This document shows positions 1-9,104 of a stretch of 64,000 nucleotides of DNA, piece after piece (position 1 is the first letter of the stretch; every line of letters starts with the position of its first letter). The stretch comes from Granulibacter bethesdensis (GTDB taxonomy: Bacteria > Pseudomonadota > Alphaproteobacteria > Acetobacterales > Acetobacteraceae). The position numbers and the translations under genes were made by a program. The notes beneath the pieces are model-generated. The model had not been told where the DNA came from. It worked only from the letters and a program-made list of their open reading frames with translations, and searched no databases. The DNA lies in the NCBI RefSeq assembly GCF_001889525.1, contig NZ_CP018192.1, positions 248,001-312,000 on the forward strand, read 5' to 3'.

Positions 1-158
1 CGGCCCTTCTGGCACTGGCGGGTCTGAACGCACGGGATGGAGCACTGGAACTGCGGCTGCATCGCGGTGGGGGTGTTTTTGCCGGTGAAAGCGTGGTGCG
101 CAGGCTGGAGCAACTGGCCCAGATCATGGGCCTGCGACCCATGATTACAGAGGGGTAA
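1..158 (+). CDS. C-terminal end of a Ppx/GppA-like exopolyphosphatase (partial)
   Basis: An open frame runs from the window edge to a TAA and encodes about 51 residues, including ARDGALELRLHRGGG and RRLEQLAQIMGLRP. This resembles from memory the C-terminal tail of alphaproteobacterial Ppx/GppA phosphatases, which hydrolyse polyphosphate or pppGpp. The neighbouring rnd gene fits, because ppk-ppx-rnd clusters occur in Alphaproteobacteria. The catalytic ASKHA part lies outside the window, so the assignment rests on a short tail plus context. The gene converges with rnd across a gap of 16 bases. Confidence 0.5.
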   Translation, partial: ALLALAGLNARDGALELRLHRGGGVFAGESVVRRLEQLAQIMGLRPMITEG

Positions 159-174
159 GCGATTAGGCCGCTGG

Positions 175-1362
175 TCAGGCTGTGGTGATCAGTTTGATTT
201 GCTTGCCGTCCACGCCAAGACAGATCTCACCGTTTTTCAGGGCGAGAGCATCCTGACCGAATACGTCCCGCCTCCATCCGGTCAGAGCCGGGACGTCCGG
301 TTCCGCCTCGGTTGCCAGCCGGTCCAGATCTTCCGAGGACGCCAGCAATTTCGGAGCGACATTATGCTGTTCGCTTTTGGCTGCCAGCAGCACTTTCAGC
401 AATGAGACGAGAGCGGGAGAAGGGCGCGACCCACTCTCCCGGCTGCGCGGAATCGCGGGAAGATCAGAGTCCGGCAGGCCCCTTGCCTCGGCAATGGCCG
501 CCAGCAGGGTGGCGCCTGACCGGCCTTCCGCAAAGCCGCGCCCGACTCCACGGGCCTGTGCCAGAGACTCTGCATCGGCAGGGGAAGTGGCGGCGATTTC
601 CAGCAGACTTTCATCCTTGATCAGACGCTGCCGCGGAATGTTCAGGCGCTGTGCCTCAACCTCACGCCAGGCGCATATGGCGCGCAGCAACCCCAGATAG
701 CGCCGGTTATTGGTGCGAGGCCGCAGTCTTTCCCACATCGTGACCGGATCGGTGCGATAGGTTGCGGGATCGTTTAGCACCGCCATTTCCTCCGACACCC
801 AGCCCAGGCGGCCTTCTTTTTCCAGTCGATCGCGAAGCGTCTCATATACACCACGCAGATGGGTGACGTCGGCGGCGGCATAGTCGATCTGGGCCTGAGA
901 CAGGGGACGGCGGGACCAGTCGCTGAACCGGTGCGCCTTGTCGATATGACCGCCGGTCAGCGAGGAAACGAGCGTGTCATAGCCGACCTGATCGCCAAAC
1001 CCCGCCACCATGGCGGCAACCTGTGTGTCGAACATCGGTTGCGGGATGGCGCCGAAGCGCAGCAGGAAAATTTCAATATCCTGCCGGCAGGCATGAAACA
1101 CTTTGATCACCGCCGGATCAGCCAGCAATTCTCCCAGCGGGGCGAGATCCAGTTCCGGCGCCAGCGTATCGATCACGGCGACGCAATCCGCCCCGCCAAG
1201 CTGCACGACGCAAAGTTCCGGCCAGTATGTGCGTTCTCGCATGAACTCGGTATCAATGGTGACGTATGGCTCCCTGCGCAGCGTCGTGCATAACGCTGCG
1301 AGGTCTTCGCTTCTTGTCATCAAGGTGGGGCTGGGAAATCTGGAGCGGGACTGGCGGGACAT
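175..1362 (-). CDS. rnd: Ribonuclease D
   Basis: Three-prime to five-prime exoribonuclease that trims tRNA precursors and other structured RNAs in the cytoplasm. The DEDD exonuclease fold is clear: DTEFMRERTYWPELC gives the Exo I Asp and Glu, FHACRQDIEIF the Exo II Asp, and the segment around IDYAAADVTHLRGVY the Exo III Tyr and Asp. An HRDC-like helical region follows. The chosen ATG gives 395 residues, close to the usual length of about 385. A longer frame reaches an ATG at 1464, but that would overlap the divergent corA start and adds an unconserved leader. An ATG at 1320 is also possible; none of the three has a strong Shine-Dalgarno sequence. Confidence 0.92.
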   Translation of the reverse strand: MSRQSRSRFPSPTLMTRSEDLAALCTTLRREPYVTIDTEFMRERTYWPELCVVQLGGADCVAVIDTLAPELDLAPLGELLADPAVIKVFHACRQDIEIFLLRFGAIPQPMFDTQVAAMVAGFGDQVGYDTLVSSLTGGHIDKAHRFSDWSRRPLSQAQIDYAAADVTHLRGVYETLRDRLEKEGRLGWVSEEMAVLNDPATYRTDPVTMWERLRPRTNNRRYLGLLRAICAWREVEAQRLNIPRQRLIKDESLLEIAATSPADAESLAQARGVGRGFAEGRSGATLLAAIAEARGLPDSDLPAIPRSRESGSRPSPALVSLLKVLLAAKSEQHNVAPKLLASSEDLDRLATEAEPDVPALTGWRRDVFGQDALALKNGEICLGVDGKQIKLITTA

Positions 1363-1462
1363 AGGGCTGCTTTTATACCCGTGTGTGCGGGGGCGGAAGG
1401 ACCAATGGCGTGATTGATGAGCCGGAATACGATGGAACAGAGAGGCTGGAAGGCATGCTGCC

Positions 1463-2443
1463 ATGTTGAGGGTATTCCCGGCGGCCCATGGGGCAGAAGA
1501 CCAGACGGGACATATTGCCCCTGACTGTTTGGCGCAGGCTGGCTGGATTGATCTGCATAATCCGACGGAAGAGGAAATCCGTCTGGTGTCTCAGGAAACC
1601 GGGCAGTCTATTCCTTCACGTCAGGCGCTGGAGGAGATTGAAAATTCCAGCCGTCTGCGCCTGCATGAGGAAACCCTGTATCTCAGCATGCCGCTGGTCA
1701 GCCGGTCGAGTGAGGAACCGGTCGTAGGACCGTTGGGTATGGTGGTGAACAGGGAGCGCCTGATCACGATCCGGTTTCAGGAAGCGCAGGTGTTTGATCG
1801 ACTGCATGAAGTGCTCGCGGCCAGACAGGCGGGCGGCAGTTCCGGTTTCCGGTTGATGGTTGCCCTGATCGAGGCGCTGGTTGATCGACTGGCCGATGTG
1901 CTGGAAATGACGGCGACCGATATTGATCGTGTCTCCGGCACAATTTTCAGGGAAAGCCGTCAGACGTCCCGCAGGCCGGCCCGTGCGGATCGTATGTTGC
2001 AGGCATCCCTGCGCCGGATCGGCCAACTGGGCGACAGGCTGGGCAAGATTCGCGACACTCTGCTTGGGGTAGGGCGGATCGTGCCCTATGTGATCACGAA
2101 CGCGCAGGACTGGTTGTCGGATGCGCTCACGGCACGGTTGGAGTCGCTGAAGGCCGATATCGCGTCTCTGAACGACTATGAGAATCATCTGAACATGAAG
2201 CTCAATTTCCTGCTCGACGCGACACTCGGGTTTATTAGTATCGAGCAGAGCGTGATCGTGAAGGTGCTTACCATTGTGTCGGTCGCTGGTATCCCTCCGG
2301 TGCTGATTGCCGGTATTTATGGGATGAATTTCAAGCTGATGCCGGAGCTGGACTGGCATTACGGCTATCCGATGAGTCTCGGGCTGATGGTGCTGAGTAT
2401 CCTGCTGACGATAGGGTGGTTCCGGATACGGGGATGGTTCTGA
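1463..2443 (+). CDS. corA: CorA-family divalent metal (magnesium) transporter
   Basis: Inner-membrane channel for Mg2+ and related divalent ions, acting as a homopentamer. The 326 residues fit the family: an alpha/beta cytoplasmic domain (about 1-140), a long helix rich in Asp and Arg (about 140-255), then two C-terminal transmembrane helices. The signature YGMN lies between them (IAGIYGMNFKLMPELDW). The C-terminus ends in short basic residues, as is usual. GGAAGG sits nine bases before the ATG. The gene is divergent from rnd and is followed by aspS after about 140 bases. It could be a close relative such as ZntB, but the GMN motif and size favour CorA. Confidence 0.92.
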   Translation: MLRVFPAAHGAEDQTGHIAPDCLAQAGWIDLHNPTEEEIRLVSQETGQSIPSRQALEEIENSSRLRLHEETLYLSMPLVSRSSEEPVVGPLGMVVNRERLITIRFQEAQVFDRLHEVLAARQAGGSSGFRLMVALIEALVDRLADVLEMTATDIDRVSGTIFRESRQTSRRPARADRMLQASLRRIGQLGDRLGKIRDTLLGVGRIVPYVITNAQDWLSDALTARLESLKADIASLNDYENHLNMKLNFLLDATLGFISIEQSVIVKVLTIVSVAGIPPVLIAGIYGMNFKLMPELDWHYGYPMSLGLMVLSILLTIGWFRIRGWF

Positions 2444-2585
2444 AGCGGTTTTTCGCGGCATTATGGGCTTTGCCTGATGGCGACCATCGGCTACTCAGTC
2501 GCGCCCCGTCTTTTTCGGGGATTGCCTGAAAAGATGTGCCGCTTCCGCCTGGCCGGTGGAGGTGGACGCCGCGAGGATTGATCCG

Positions 2586-4373
2586 ATGCACGCCTATCGC
2601 AGCCATGATTGTGGCGCCCTGCGCGCCGCCGATACCGGAACGGAAGCCCGTCTGTCCGGCTGGATTCACAGCAAGCGCGATCATGGTGGCCTGTTGTTCA
2701 TTGATCTGCGTGATCATTACGGCTTGACGCAGTGCGTGTTCGCCTCCGGCACTGATGTATTCGCGACGGTTGAAAAGTTGCGTCCCGAAAGCGTCATCAC
2801 CGTGACCGGGCAGGTTGTTGCACGTGAAACAGGGACGGTGAACCCGAAACTGCCGACCGGTGAAATCGAACTCCGGGTAACTGCGCTGGATGTTCAGTCC
2901 TCGGCCGAGGTGCTGCCTCTGCAGGTGGCGGGCACTGAATCCTATCCCGATGAACTGCGGCTGAAATACCGCTATATCGACCTGCGGCGGGAGCGCGTGC
3001 ATCGGAACATGATGCTGCGTGCCCAGGTCATCGCCAGCCTGCGTCGTCGTATGATTGAGCAGGGCTTTACCGAATTTCAGACCCCGATCCTGACGGCATC
3101 CTCCCCTGAAGGTGCGCGCGACTTTCTGGTGCCGGCCCGTCTGCATCCGGGCAAGTTCTACGCGTTGCCGCAGGCGCCGCAACAATTCAAGCAGCTGGCG
3201 ATGGTAGCGGGCTTTGATCGCTATTTTCAGATCGCCCCCTGTTTCCGTGATGAGGCCAGCCGCGCTGACCGCTCCCCCGGTGAATTCTATCAGCTCGATT
3301 TCGAGATGAGCTTCGCCACGCAGGAAGACGTGTTTGCTGCACTGGAACCGGTGATGGCGCAGGTGTTCGAGGAGTTCTCCAACGGTCGTACGGTGACCAG
3401 GCCGCCTTTCCCGCGGATTCCCTATGAAACCGCGATGCTGGAATATGGCTCCGACAAGCCCGATCTGCGCAATCCGCTGCGGATCACCGATGTGACGGCT
3501 CAGTTTGACGGTTCTGGGTTCGGGCTGTTTGCCAAGATCGCGGCTTCGGGCGGGATCGTCCGTGCCATTCCGGCACCGGGCGCCGCTGGAAACCCACGCA
3601 GCTTCTTCGACAAGCTGAATGATTGGGCGCGTGCGGAAGGGGCCGGTGGCCTCGGCTACATCATTTTCGATGCGGAGGGTCCGAAAGGCCCCATCGCCCG
3701 CAATCTGGAGCCGGAGCGTGCGGAAGCCATCCGTCAGGCTTGCGGATTGCAGGCGGGAGATGCGGTGTTCTTTGCCGCAGGACAAAAGCTGGAAGCTGCC
3801 AAATTCGCAGGTGCCGTCCGGACTCGGTTGGGGCAGGAGTTGAACCTGATCGCACAGAACGAGTTCCGCTTCTGCTGGATCATCGATTTCCCGATGTATG
3901 AGTTGAACGAGGAAACCGGTCAGATCGATTTCAGCCATAACCCGTTCAGCATGCCGCAGGGTGGGCTGGATGCGCTCAACAATCAGGATCCGCTGACGAT
4001 CAAGGCGTATCAGTACGACATCGTGTGCAACGGGATTGAGCTTTCATCGGGGGCTATTCGTAACCATCGTCCTGATTTGATGATCCGTGCGTTTGAGATC
4101 GCGGGTTATCCGGCCAGCGAGGTGGAGGCACGGTTCGGCGGCATGCTGAATGCATTCCGCTACGGCGCCCCCCCGCACGGTGGTGCCGCACCGGGCATTG
4201 ACCGCATGGTGATGCTGCTGGCGGATGAGCCGAATATCCGCGAGGTGATCCTGTTCCCCCTCAATCAGCAGGGCGAGGATCTGATGATGGGTGCCCCGGC
4301 CGAGGTAGAGCATGCCCGGTTGAAAGAATTGTCCCTGCGGATCGAAAAACCACCTGTGGTTAAAAAGGGGTAA
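2586..4373 (+). CDS. aspS: Aspartyl-tRNA synthetase
   Basis: Class IIb synthetase that charges tRNA-Asp, and in many alphaproteobacteria also tRNA-Asn. The N-terminal OB fold binds the anticodon ([20 protein letters not shown]). The class II core has motif 2 ([19 protein letters not shown]) and motif 3 ([13 protein letters not shown]), with the bacterial GAD insert between them. The start [10 protein letters not shown] matches the family N-terminus and has GAGG nine bases upstream; the frame is open ten codons further but without conservation. The length of 595 residues is normal. Whether it is the non-discriminating form cannot be decided here. Confidence 0.96.
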   Translation: MHAYRSHDCGALRAADTGTEARLSGWIHSKRDHGGLLFIDLRDHYGLTQCVFASGTDVFATVEKLRPESVITVTGQVVARETGTVNPKLPTGEIELRVTALDVQSSAEVLPLQVAGTESYPDELRLKYRYIDLRRERVHRNMMLRAQVIASLRRRMIEQGFTEFQTPILTASSPEGARDFLVPARLHPGKFYALPQAPQQFKQLAMVAGFDRYFQIAPCFRDEASRADRSPGEFYQLDFEMSFATQEDVFAALEPVMAQVFEEFSNGRTVTRPPFPRIPYETAMLEYGSDKPDLRNPLRITDVTAQFDGSGFGLFAKIAASGGIVRAIPAPGAAGNPRSFFDKLNDWARAEGAGGLGYIIFDAEGPKGPIARNLEPERAEAIRQACGLQAGDAVFFAAGQKLEAAKFAGAVRTRLGQELNLIAQNEFRFCWIIDFPMYELNEETGQIDFSHNPFSMPQGGLDALNNQDPLTIKAYQYDIVCNGIELSSGAIRNHRPDLMIRAFEIAGYPASEVEARFGGMLNAFRYGAPPHGGAAPGIDRMVMLLADEPNIREVILFPLNQQGEDLMMGAPAEVEHARLKELSLRIEKPPVVKKG

Positions 4374-4421
4374 TATCGGCCTTCGCCCCTGCCTGAGCAG
4401 CATTTTCCGCGCTGGCGGGGG

Positions 4422-5462
4422 TTGGCGAGCATGGTGGGAGGCTCTTATCCTTCCCGCATGGCACGTATCCGCGATTTTCTCGTTCCGTCTCGTATCCATG
4501 TAGGTCAAGGGACCGGGTCTATCCGGGAAGCGCCCTCAATCACGCGCTTTTCTCTGGCGCTGGCAGGGTTGATGCTGGGTGGGGTCAGCAGCGCCTCACT
4601 CTCCGTCCTCCCTGCCTTGGCAGCCGGCGGAGAGCACGCAGCAGAAAAACCTGCTTCTCATGATATCGTGCCGGCGGCCCAGTCCGCCTCCTCCATGACG
4701 CCAACAGCCCACCCGGATCAGGCACAGATTCTTAAGATTGCCTCCGGCATGGCGGCGCATCGCATCCATTACGATCTGACACTGGATGGCACCCCGACCG
4801 GGGATGTCATTGGTGCTCGCGGCGGTATGGATTACGAGGTCATTGATGCCTGTGATGGCTGGGCTACACGGCAGCGTCTGGAGATGACGATTTCCAATCG
4901 GGATGGTCAGGATATCCAGATGGTTTCGGATTACACTACTTGGGAATCCAAAGACGGCACCCGCATGCGTTTTCACATGAGGCAGACGACGGATACCGCC
5001 GTGTCACAGGAAACGGCGGGTGAAGCCTCTATGGATGGTTTCGGCCAGAGTGGGACGATCCGTTATGATCTGCCGCGTCCGATGACCAAGCCGATTCAGG
5101 CCGGTACGTTCTTCCCGATGATGCATACGGCGGCACTGTTGGCTGCGGCGGAGAACGGGATCAAATTTTCGGCCCTCCCCCTGTTTGATGGAACATCGCC
5201 AGATGGAGTGCAGGATACATTTGTCGTAGCGCTCGACTGGAAAAAATCGGTTCCAGTCAAGATTGACCTGCTCAAGGACATGCCGAGCGCCAAAGTGCTG
5301 GTGTCGTTCTTCGACACCGACAAGGCGAGGATAGAGCCTGCTTATCAGGCCGGCATGCGATACTGGCTGAATGGCGTGGCGGATGACCTCACCATGAATT
5401 TCGGTGATTTCAAGCTGAAAGGCGGCATTGCATCCTTCAAGTCACTCCCGCATAAATGCTGA
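4422..5462 (+). CDS. eipB: EipB-like periplasmic envelope-integrity protein (DUF1849)
   Basis: Secreted beta-spiral protein of the alphaproteobacterial EipB/DUF1849 family, linked in Brucella to envelope integrity. After a long N-region there is a hydrophobic signal segment ending near PALAAGG (about residues 42-68). The family core follows, with YEVIDACDGWATRQRLEMTI and the C-terminal SLPHKC. The Cys in DACDGW and the last residue correspond to the conserved disulfide pair. The start is uncertain: an ATG at 4458 gives a shorter leader, and neither start has an ideal ribosome site. The gene stands alone and converges with the next, minus-strand gene. Confidence 0.85.
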   Translation: MASMVGGSYPSRMARIRDFLVPSRIHVGQGTGSIREAPSITRFSLALAGLMLGGVSSASLSVLPALAAGGEHAAEKPASHDIVPAAQSASSMTPTAHPDQAQILKIASGMAAHRIHYDLTLDGTPTGDVIGARGGMDYEVIDACDGWATRQRLEMTISNRDGQDIQMVSDYTTWESKDGTRMRFHMRQTTDTAVSQETAGEASMDGFGQSGTIRYDLPRPMTKPIQAGTFFPMMHTAALLAAAENGIKFSALPLFDGTSPDGVQDTFVVALDWKKSVPVKIDLLKDMPSAKVLVSFFDTDKARIEPAYQAGMRYWLNGVADDLTMNFGDFKLKGGIASFKSLPHKC

Positions 5463-5473
5463 TTGTCCATCGC

Positions 5474-6889
5474 TTATGGCAGGGATGAGGTAGTGACGAT
5501 CAGCTTCTGCTTGTGAAAGAACTGCATGATCCCGACCGGAATCCAGTTCCGGGTTTGCCCCATGACGTAATTGCCTGCTGGCAGATAGCCATTATGGACG
5601 ATCATGCCATCCGGCTGCTGATAAAAAATCATTGCGTCAGCGTGGGCTGTGCCGGACGCCCATGTTGCTGCTTTCGCCGCAGTGACCTGATCAGTGAGTG
5701 CATGATCATGCTGGAGCGCTGGCAAGCGAACAGGCAGCGCAATCAGAAGTGCCACGGCGAATGGCAATGCTGACACGACCCGTAAATATCGTGTGTCGAT
5801 CAAGGGCCAGCGGGCTGAGGCAAATCCGAGGGCCATAACCGCCAGCAGAATATAGCTCTCGCGGATCGTAACATGCCGGGCGCAGCAGACATAATCAAAT
5901 TGATAATAGGCTGCGAGGATGGAGATATAAGCCGCTGAAAGAAGAGCAATAGCAAACCCTGTCAGAAGTCCCGCTCGAATCCGGACTCCATTGCGGCGCA
6001 TGCTGCTCCAGCACCAGCGTGCTCCCAGAAAAAACAGCAGATGAATCCAGCCAAGCGGCATTTGGTTCTGTGTTGAAAAGCCAAGCTCATCCATCAGCAC
6101 GCCTGTAGCCGCCTGTGCGCTGGGAAGAGCATGGTGAATATAGTGCCCTGTCTGGATAGGAAGTTCGGGGGTTCCAACCCTCCCCAGCAACAGCAGAAAC
6201 AAAATCAGTCCCGATCCCAGCAGAGGCAGACTCCAGCGAAAAAATGCAGGCAACAGCGGCTGCTCGGAAAAGGCGAACGGAGCGTTCATGATGGTAAAGA
6301 GGAAGACGAAAAACGCGCCGGTTTCACTACTCCATGCGGCAATGATCAGCAGAACGATGGATCGGGTGGAGGTAATGGGTGTGTTGCTGGCGATCTCCCA
6401 GAACAGCAAGGTGATGGCTGCCAGGGTCGTGACATAAGCAACGGCTGATTGAGGCCAGAAAAAAACCTCGGTCGGATCGGTATCGAGCAGATAGAAGGCG
6501 GGCAGCGCCAGACACAGACAAAGTTGGAGCAGCTTTTTGTTGCTGCGGTGTCTCAGGATGGACAGCCCGCTGATGATCAGAACCGCCCATAAACTTCCGA
6601 TGATCGCGGTGATCAGGGGGCGATGCAAAGCAGTTGATGCAAGATAATACAGCCAGAGAATGAACTCGGAGACCGGCCTTGGACTCCAGTGGAAAAAACG
6701 GGTCAGAATAAACGGCAGACCTGTATCGCGATTATGAGCAAATGTAATGAACTCATCAGCCTGCCATCGGCTGAGTGGGATCAGACGGGCATAAGTGGCA
6801 ATGGAGGCAGTCAAAAAAAGCGATATCACCGCTGCAATTGACAGTTCCAGAAAATCAGTAAGAGATTTCTTGGTGATGTGTGCCTTCAT
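5474..6889 (-). CDS. Polytopic membrane protein, GT-C glycosyltransferase-like
   Basis: The 471 residues form about ten or eleven hydrophobic helices with short loops. After the first helix comes an acidic pair in the motif WQADEF, the place where GT-C glycosyltransferases (GtrII, PMT and DUF6056 types) carry their catalytic Asp/Glu. A Trp/Pro-rich loop (HWSPRPVSEF) follows, and later DPTEVFFWPQSA. Such proteins usually move a sugar from a polyprenyl-phosphate carrier outside the inner membrane. Substrate and acceptor cannot be read from the sequence. It lies downstream of the DUF6311-like gene on the same strand, separated by an inverted repeat. The family assignment is from motif memory only. 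Confidence 0.6.
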   Translation of the reverse strand: MKAHITKKSLTDFLELSIAAVISLFLTASIATYARLIPLSRWQADEFITFAHNRDTGLPFILTRFFHWSPRPVSEFILWLYYLASTALHRPLITAIIGSLWAVLIISGLSILRHRSNKKLLQLCLCLALPAFYLLDTDPTEVFFWPQSAVAYVTTLAAITLLFWEIASNTPITSTRSIVLLIIAAWSSETGAFFVFLFTIMNAPFAFSEQPLLPAFFRWSLPLLGSGLILFLLLLGRVGTPELPIQTGHYIHHALPSAQAATGVLMDELGFSTQNQMPLGWIHLLFFLGARWCWSSMRRNGVRIRAGLLTGFAIALLSAAYISILAAYYQFDYVCCARHVTIRESYILLAVMALGFASARWPLIDTRYLRVVSALPFAVALLIALPVRLPALQHDHALTDQVTAAKAATWASGTAHADAMIFYQQPDGMIVHNGYLPAGNYVMGQTRNWIPVGIMQFFHKQKLIVTTSSLP

Positions 6890-6950
6890 CGCTCTATTAT
6901 AAGGTGAATTTTTTTCTTAATTCCAGCTCTTCATTCAAGATCAAGGAAAA

Positions 6951-6984
6951 TATCCTTATAAAATGTCATAATCTTATAAGGATA
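6951..6984. repeat. Inverted repeat, 11-base arms
   Basis: TATCCTTATAA (6951-6961) and TTATAAGGATA (6974-6984) are perfect inverted copies around a 12-base spacer, in an AT-rich gap between two minus-strand membrane-protein genes. Read on the minus strand, the hairpin is followed by TTTTCC, so it could be a weak terminator for the upstream gene or an operator for the downstream one. Confidence 0.7.
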
Positions 6985-7016
6985 CCGCTGATATTCTATG
7001 GAGAGAAAATTTTTTA

Positions 7017-9104
7017 TTATCTTTCTGAAACTGTTACAGCTTCCAGCCCAAACCCGATCTGACTGTCAAAAAGCCAGGATTTGCGTTCAGTGGGTGAGAT
7101 CGGGCGTGCAATCCGGAAGGTCAGGCGGCGCAGGCCAGTGATGGGTGGCAAGTTTGCCTGATAGGTTTTGATCTGCATATCGGTCAGATCCCATTCCGCG
7201 ACAGACGCACCGTTTTGTAAAACGGTGACATGCTGGGTGCCTCCACTGACGGGGGCAAAGCCCTGAGCCTGAACAACCAGATGCAGGGCGCCATCACCGA
7301 TGGCGGGAAGAAGAAGATCGGCTTGCGGGCCGACGCTCCATGTTCCCCATCCGGCCGGTTCAAGCCAGCCCTGGACCAGCAGAGTGGATAGCGTATGCCC
7401 GGCGCTGGCAGGCAGGCGCTCTCCACTTGTGGCATGAGGCAACTGGATGGCAGGCAGCCCCTCCATCCGTGCTGTATCGGCAGTGCAGATGCCGAGTGCA
7501 CCCAGGGCCCTGCATTGTTCCGCAGCATGATCGACCAGAAAAGCCGCAGCCTGATGATGGGGCAGGAACAGCTTGACCTCGCCCGGTGCCAGCGTACTTC
7601 CCCCGGCAGCGTCCAATGAACATCCGGCGGCAGTGTTAGTGCGGGCCGTATACATCGTGTTCACGGCAATGGGGGTTTGCGCGGCAATCCACAGAACCTG
7701 CATCAGATCATGGATGTCGTTGTTCCAGCAGCGGGCAGGCATATAGATATTGAGCCTGCTCTGCCCGGCCAGAATGCTGCGCAGCTTCGTACTGTCAAAC
7801 GGTGAGGCCACTTGCTGATGCATCTCAGCACGCACACCTGCTCGCAACTGGGTGGTATCCAGAAACTGAAGTCCAGCCGCTAGTACGATCAGAGCCATGC
7901 CGAACATATGCCGATAGGTGCCTTTCCATGCTGCAATGGCTGCGATGCTGACTGGCAGCAAGGTGTAGCTCACCGGCCAGAACAGGCGTCCGCTGGCCCT
8001 GATCTGTTGAAGGGCCGCGGGTGGATGGGGCAGCAATATGGCGATCCGATGATGCCCGACATACCATTCATGGGATAGGGCGAGGATAGTCAGGGCAAGG
8101 CAAGCCGCGATCAGGCCACCATGCCGGCGCCACCCACCCCGTACAAGGTGCCGCAGGCAGGATGGAGCGAGCCGGGTAAGGACTGTGAAAAACAGCAGGA
8201 GCAACAGACCTGCGCCCAGATACTGAAAGCCTTCATATTGACCGCCTGTTCCATCAATTGTGGCCATCTCATGGTTGGGAAACAGGGCAGAGCCTGCGGG
8301 GTAGAAAGGTGCCAGCCAGTTCATGGAGTATAATCCGTATCCTCCATCTGATTTCGCACCCCAGAGACTGGCCCCATAGCCTGTCACAACCACGAGCCCA
8401 CTTGTCAGCAGGACAACTGCGGCGCATTGGCGCCAGCCTTTGTCTCCACGCAGCTTGAGTGTGACGGGAACCGCCAGAAACAGGCTTGCCACCATGACCA
8501 TCAGATAAGGATGGATCAGCAGGCTCAGCACGGTCAGCACACTGCCTGCCACCAGGAGCGACAGGCGCGGTCCGGTACAGAGTCTGAAATACAGTCCGAC
8601 CATCAGCAGGATCAGAAAGTGCCCGCACAGGGCGGCATGTCCGATGCGGAAGATGAAGGTCGGCATGGAAACAGCCATCACCGCGATGGCAAGCGCAGGC
8701 AGCAGCCGTTTCTCCCCCAGACCGCGCAGGGCATATATGGCGGCAACCGGTTGCAGCATCCAGCACAGCGTCAGCCAGATGGTGACTGTCTCAAATCCTT
8801 TCGGCAGCCATGGTTGAAACAATTTGGCCAGTAAAATGGTCAGAGGAATACTGTCGGTCAGGCTGACAGCCGTATCAGCCATTCTGTGAGAGACCAGAGG
8901 AGGCCAGTTCCAGGATTCAGCCAGAAAATACCACTGGCCGACAATATGCTGGGCTACATCGGCCGATGTCGGTGCGGCAGACTGATAGTGTCCCAGAAAA
9001 GCGGAGAGCGGGAACAGGGTGCTGGTCAGCAGGATGCCGATCAGAAGCCCCCATAGATAACTGAGACGACCTCTGGCAGCCGGCTCGGATGAAAAAGGTA
9101 TCAG
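7017..9104 (-). CDS. DUF6311-like polytopic membrane protein, probable CTG start
   Basis: The N-terminal half has about ten membrane helices and the C-terminal third (about residues 500-690) is soluble and beta-rich. The segment PTSADVAQHIVGQWYFLAES followed by a conserved TDSIPL stretch matches what I recall of DUF6311 proteins, thought to act in surface glycan assembly. The first ATG (8882) lies inside this conserved region, so translation must begin upstream. The frame is open back into dinB with no ATG, GTG or TTG in the conserved leader. A CTG at 9104-9102 overlaps the dinB stop as CTGA and follows GGGAG by six bases, giving 695 residues. The function is unknown; the start is inferred. 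Confidence 0.7.
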   Translation of the reverse strand: MIPFSSEPAARGRLSYLWGLLIGILLTSTLFPLSAFLGHYQSAAPTSADVAQHIVGQWYFLAESWNWPPLVSHRMADTAVSLTDSIPLTILLAKLFQPWLPKGFETVTIWLTLCWMLQPVAAIYALRGLGEKRLLPALAIAVMAVSMPTFIFRIGHAALCGHFLILLMVGLYFRLCTGPRLSLLVAGSVLTVLSLLIHPYLMVMVASLFLAVPVTLKLRGDKGWRQCAAVVLLTSGLVVVTGYGASLWGAKSDGGYGLYSMNWLAPFYPAGSALFPNHEMATIDGTGGQYEGFQYLGAGLLLLLFFTVLTRLAPSCLRHLVRGGWRRHGGLIAACLALTILALSHEWYVGHHRIAILLPHPPAALQQIRASGRLFWPVSYTLLPVSIAAIAAWKGTYRHMFGMALIVLAAGLQFLDTTQLRAGVRAEMHQQVASPFDSTKLRSILAGQSRLNIYMPARCWNNDIHDLMQVLWIAAQTPIAVNTMYTARTNTAAGCSLDAAGGSTLAPGEVKLFLPHHQAAAFLVDHAAEQCRALGALGICTADTARMEGLPAIQLPHATSGERLPASAGHTLSTLLVQGWLEPAGWGTWSVGPQADLLLPAIGDGALHLVVQAQGFAPVSGGTQHVTVLQNGASVAEWDLTDMQIKTYQANLPPITGLRRLTFRIARPISPTERKSWLFDSQIGFGLEAVTVSER

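Noticed and set aside
2504-2521. CCCCG-TCTTTTT-CGGGG hairpin between corA and aspS
   Set aside because: The T run is in the loop and no T tail follows, so it does not qualify as a terminator; no riboswitch pattern was recognised.
2331-3938. A 535-codon antisense frame across corA and aspS
   Set aside because: Both sense genes are complete and conserved; the antisense product is low-complexity in character.
4348-4361. AACCACCTGTGGTT hairpin at the aspS end as terminator
   Set aside because: It lies inside the coding sequence before the stop and is followed by A, not T, on the coding strand.
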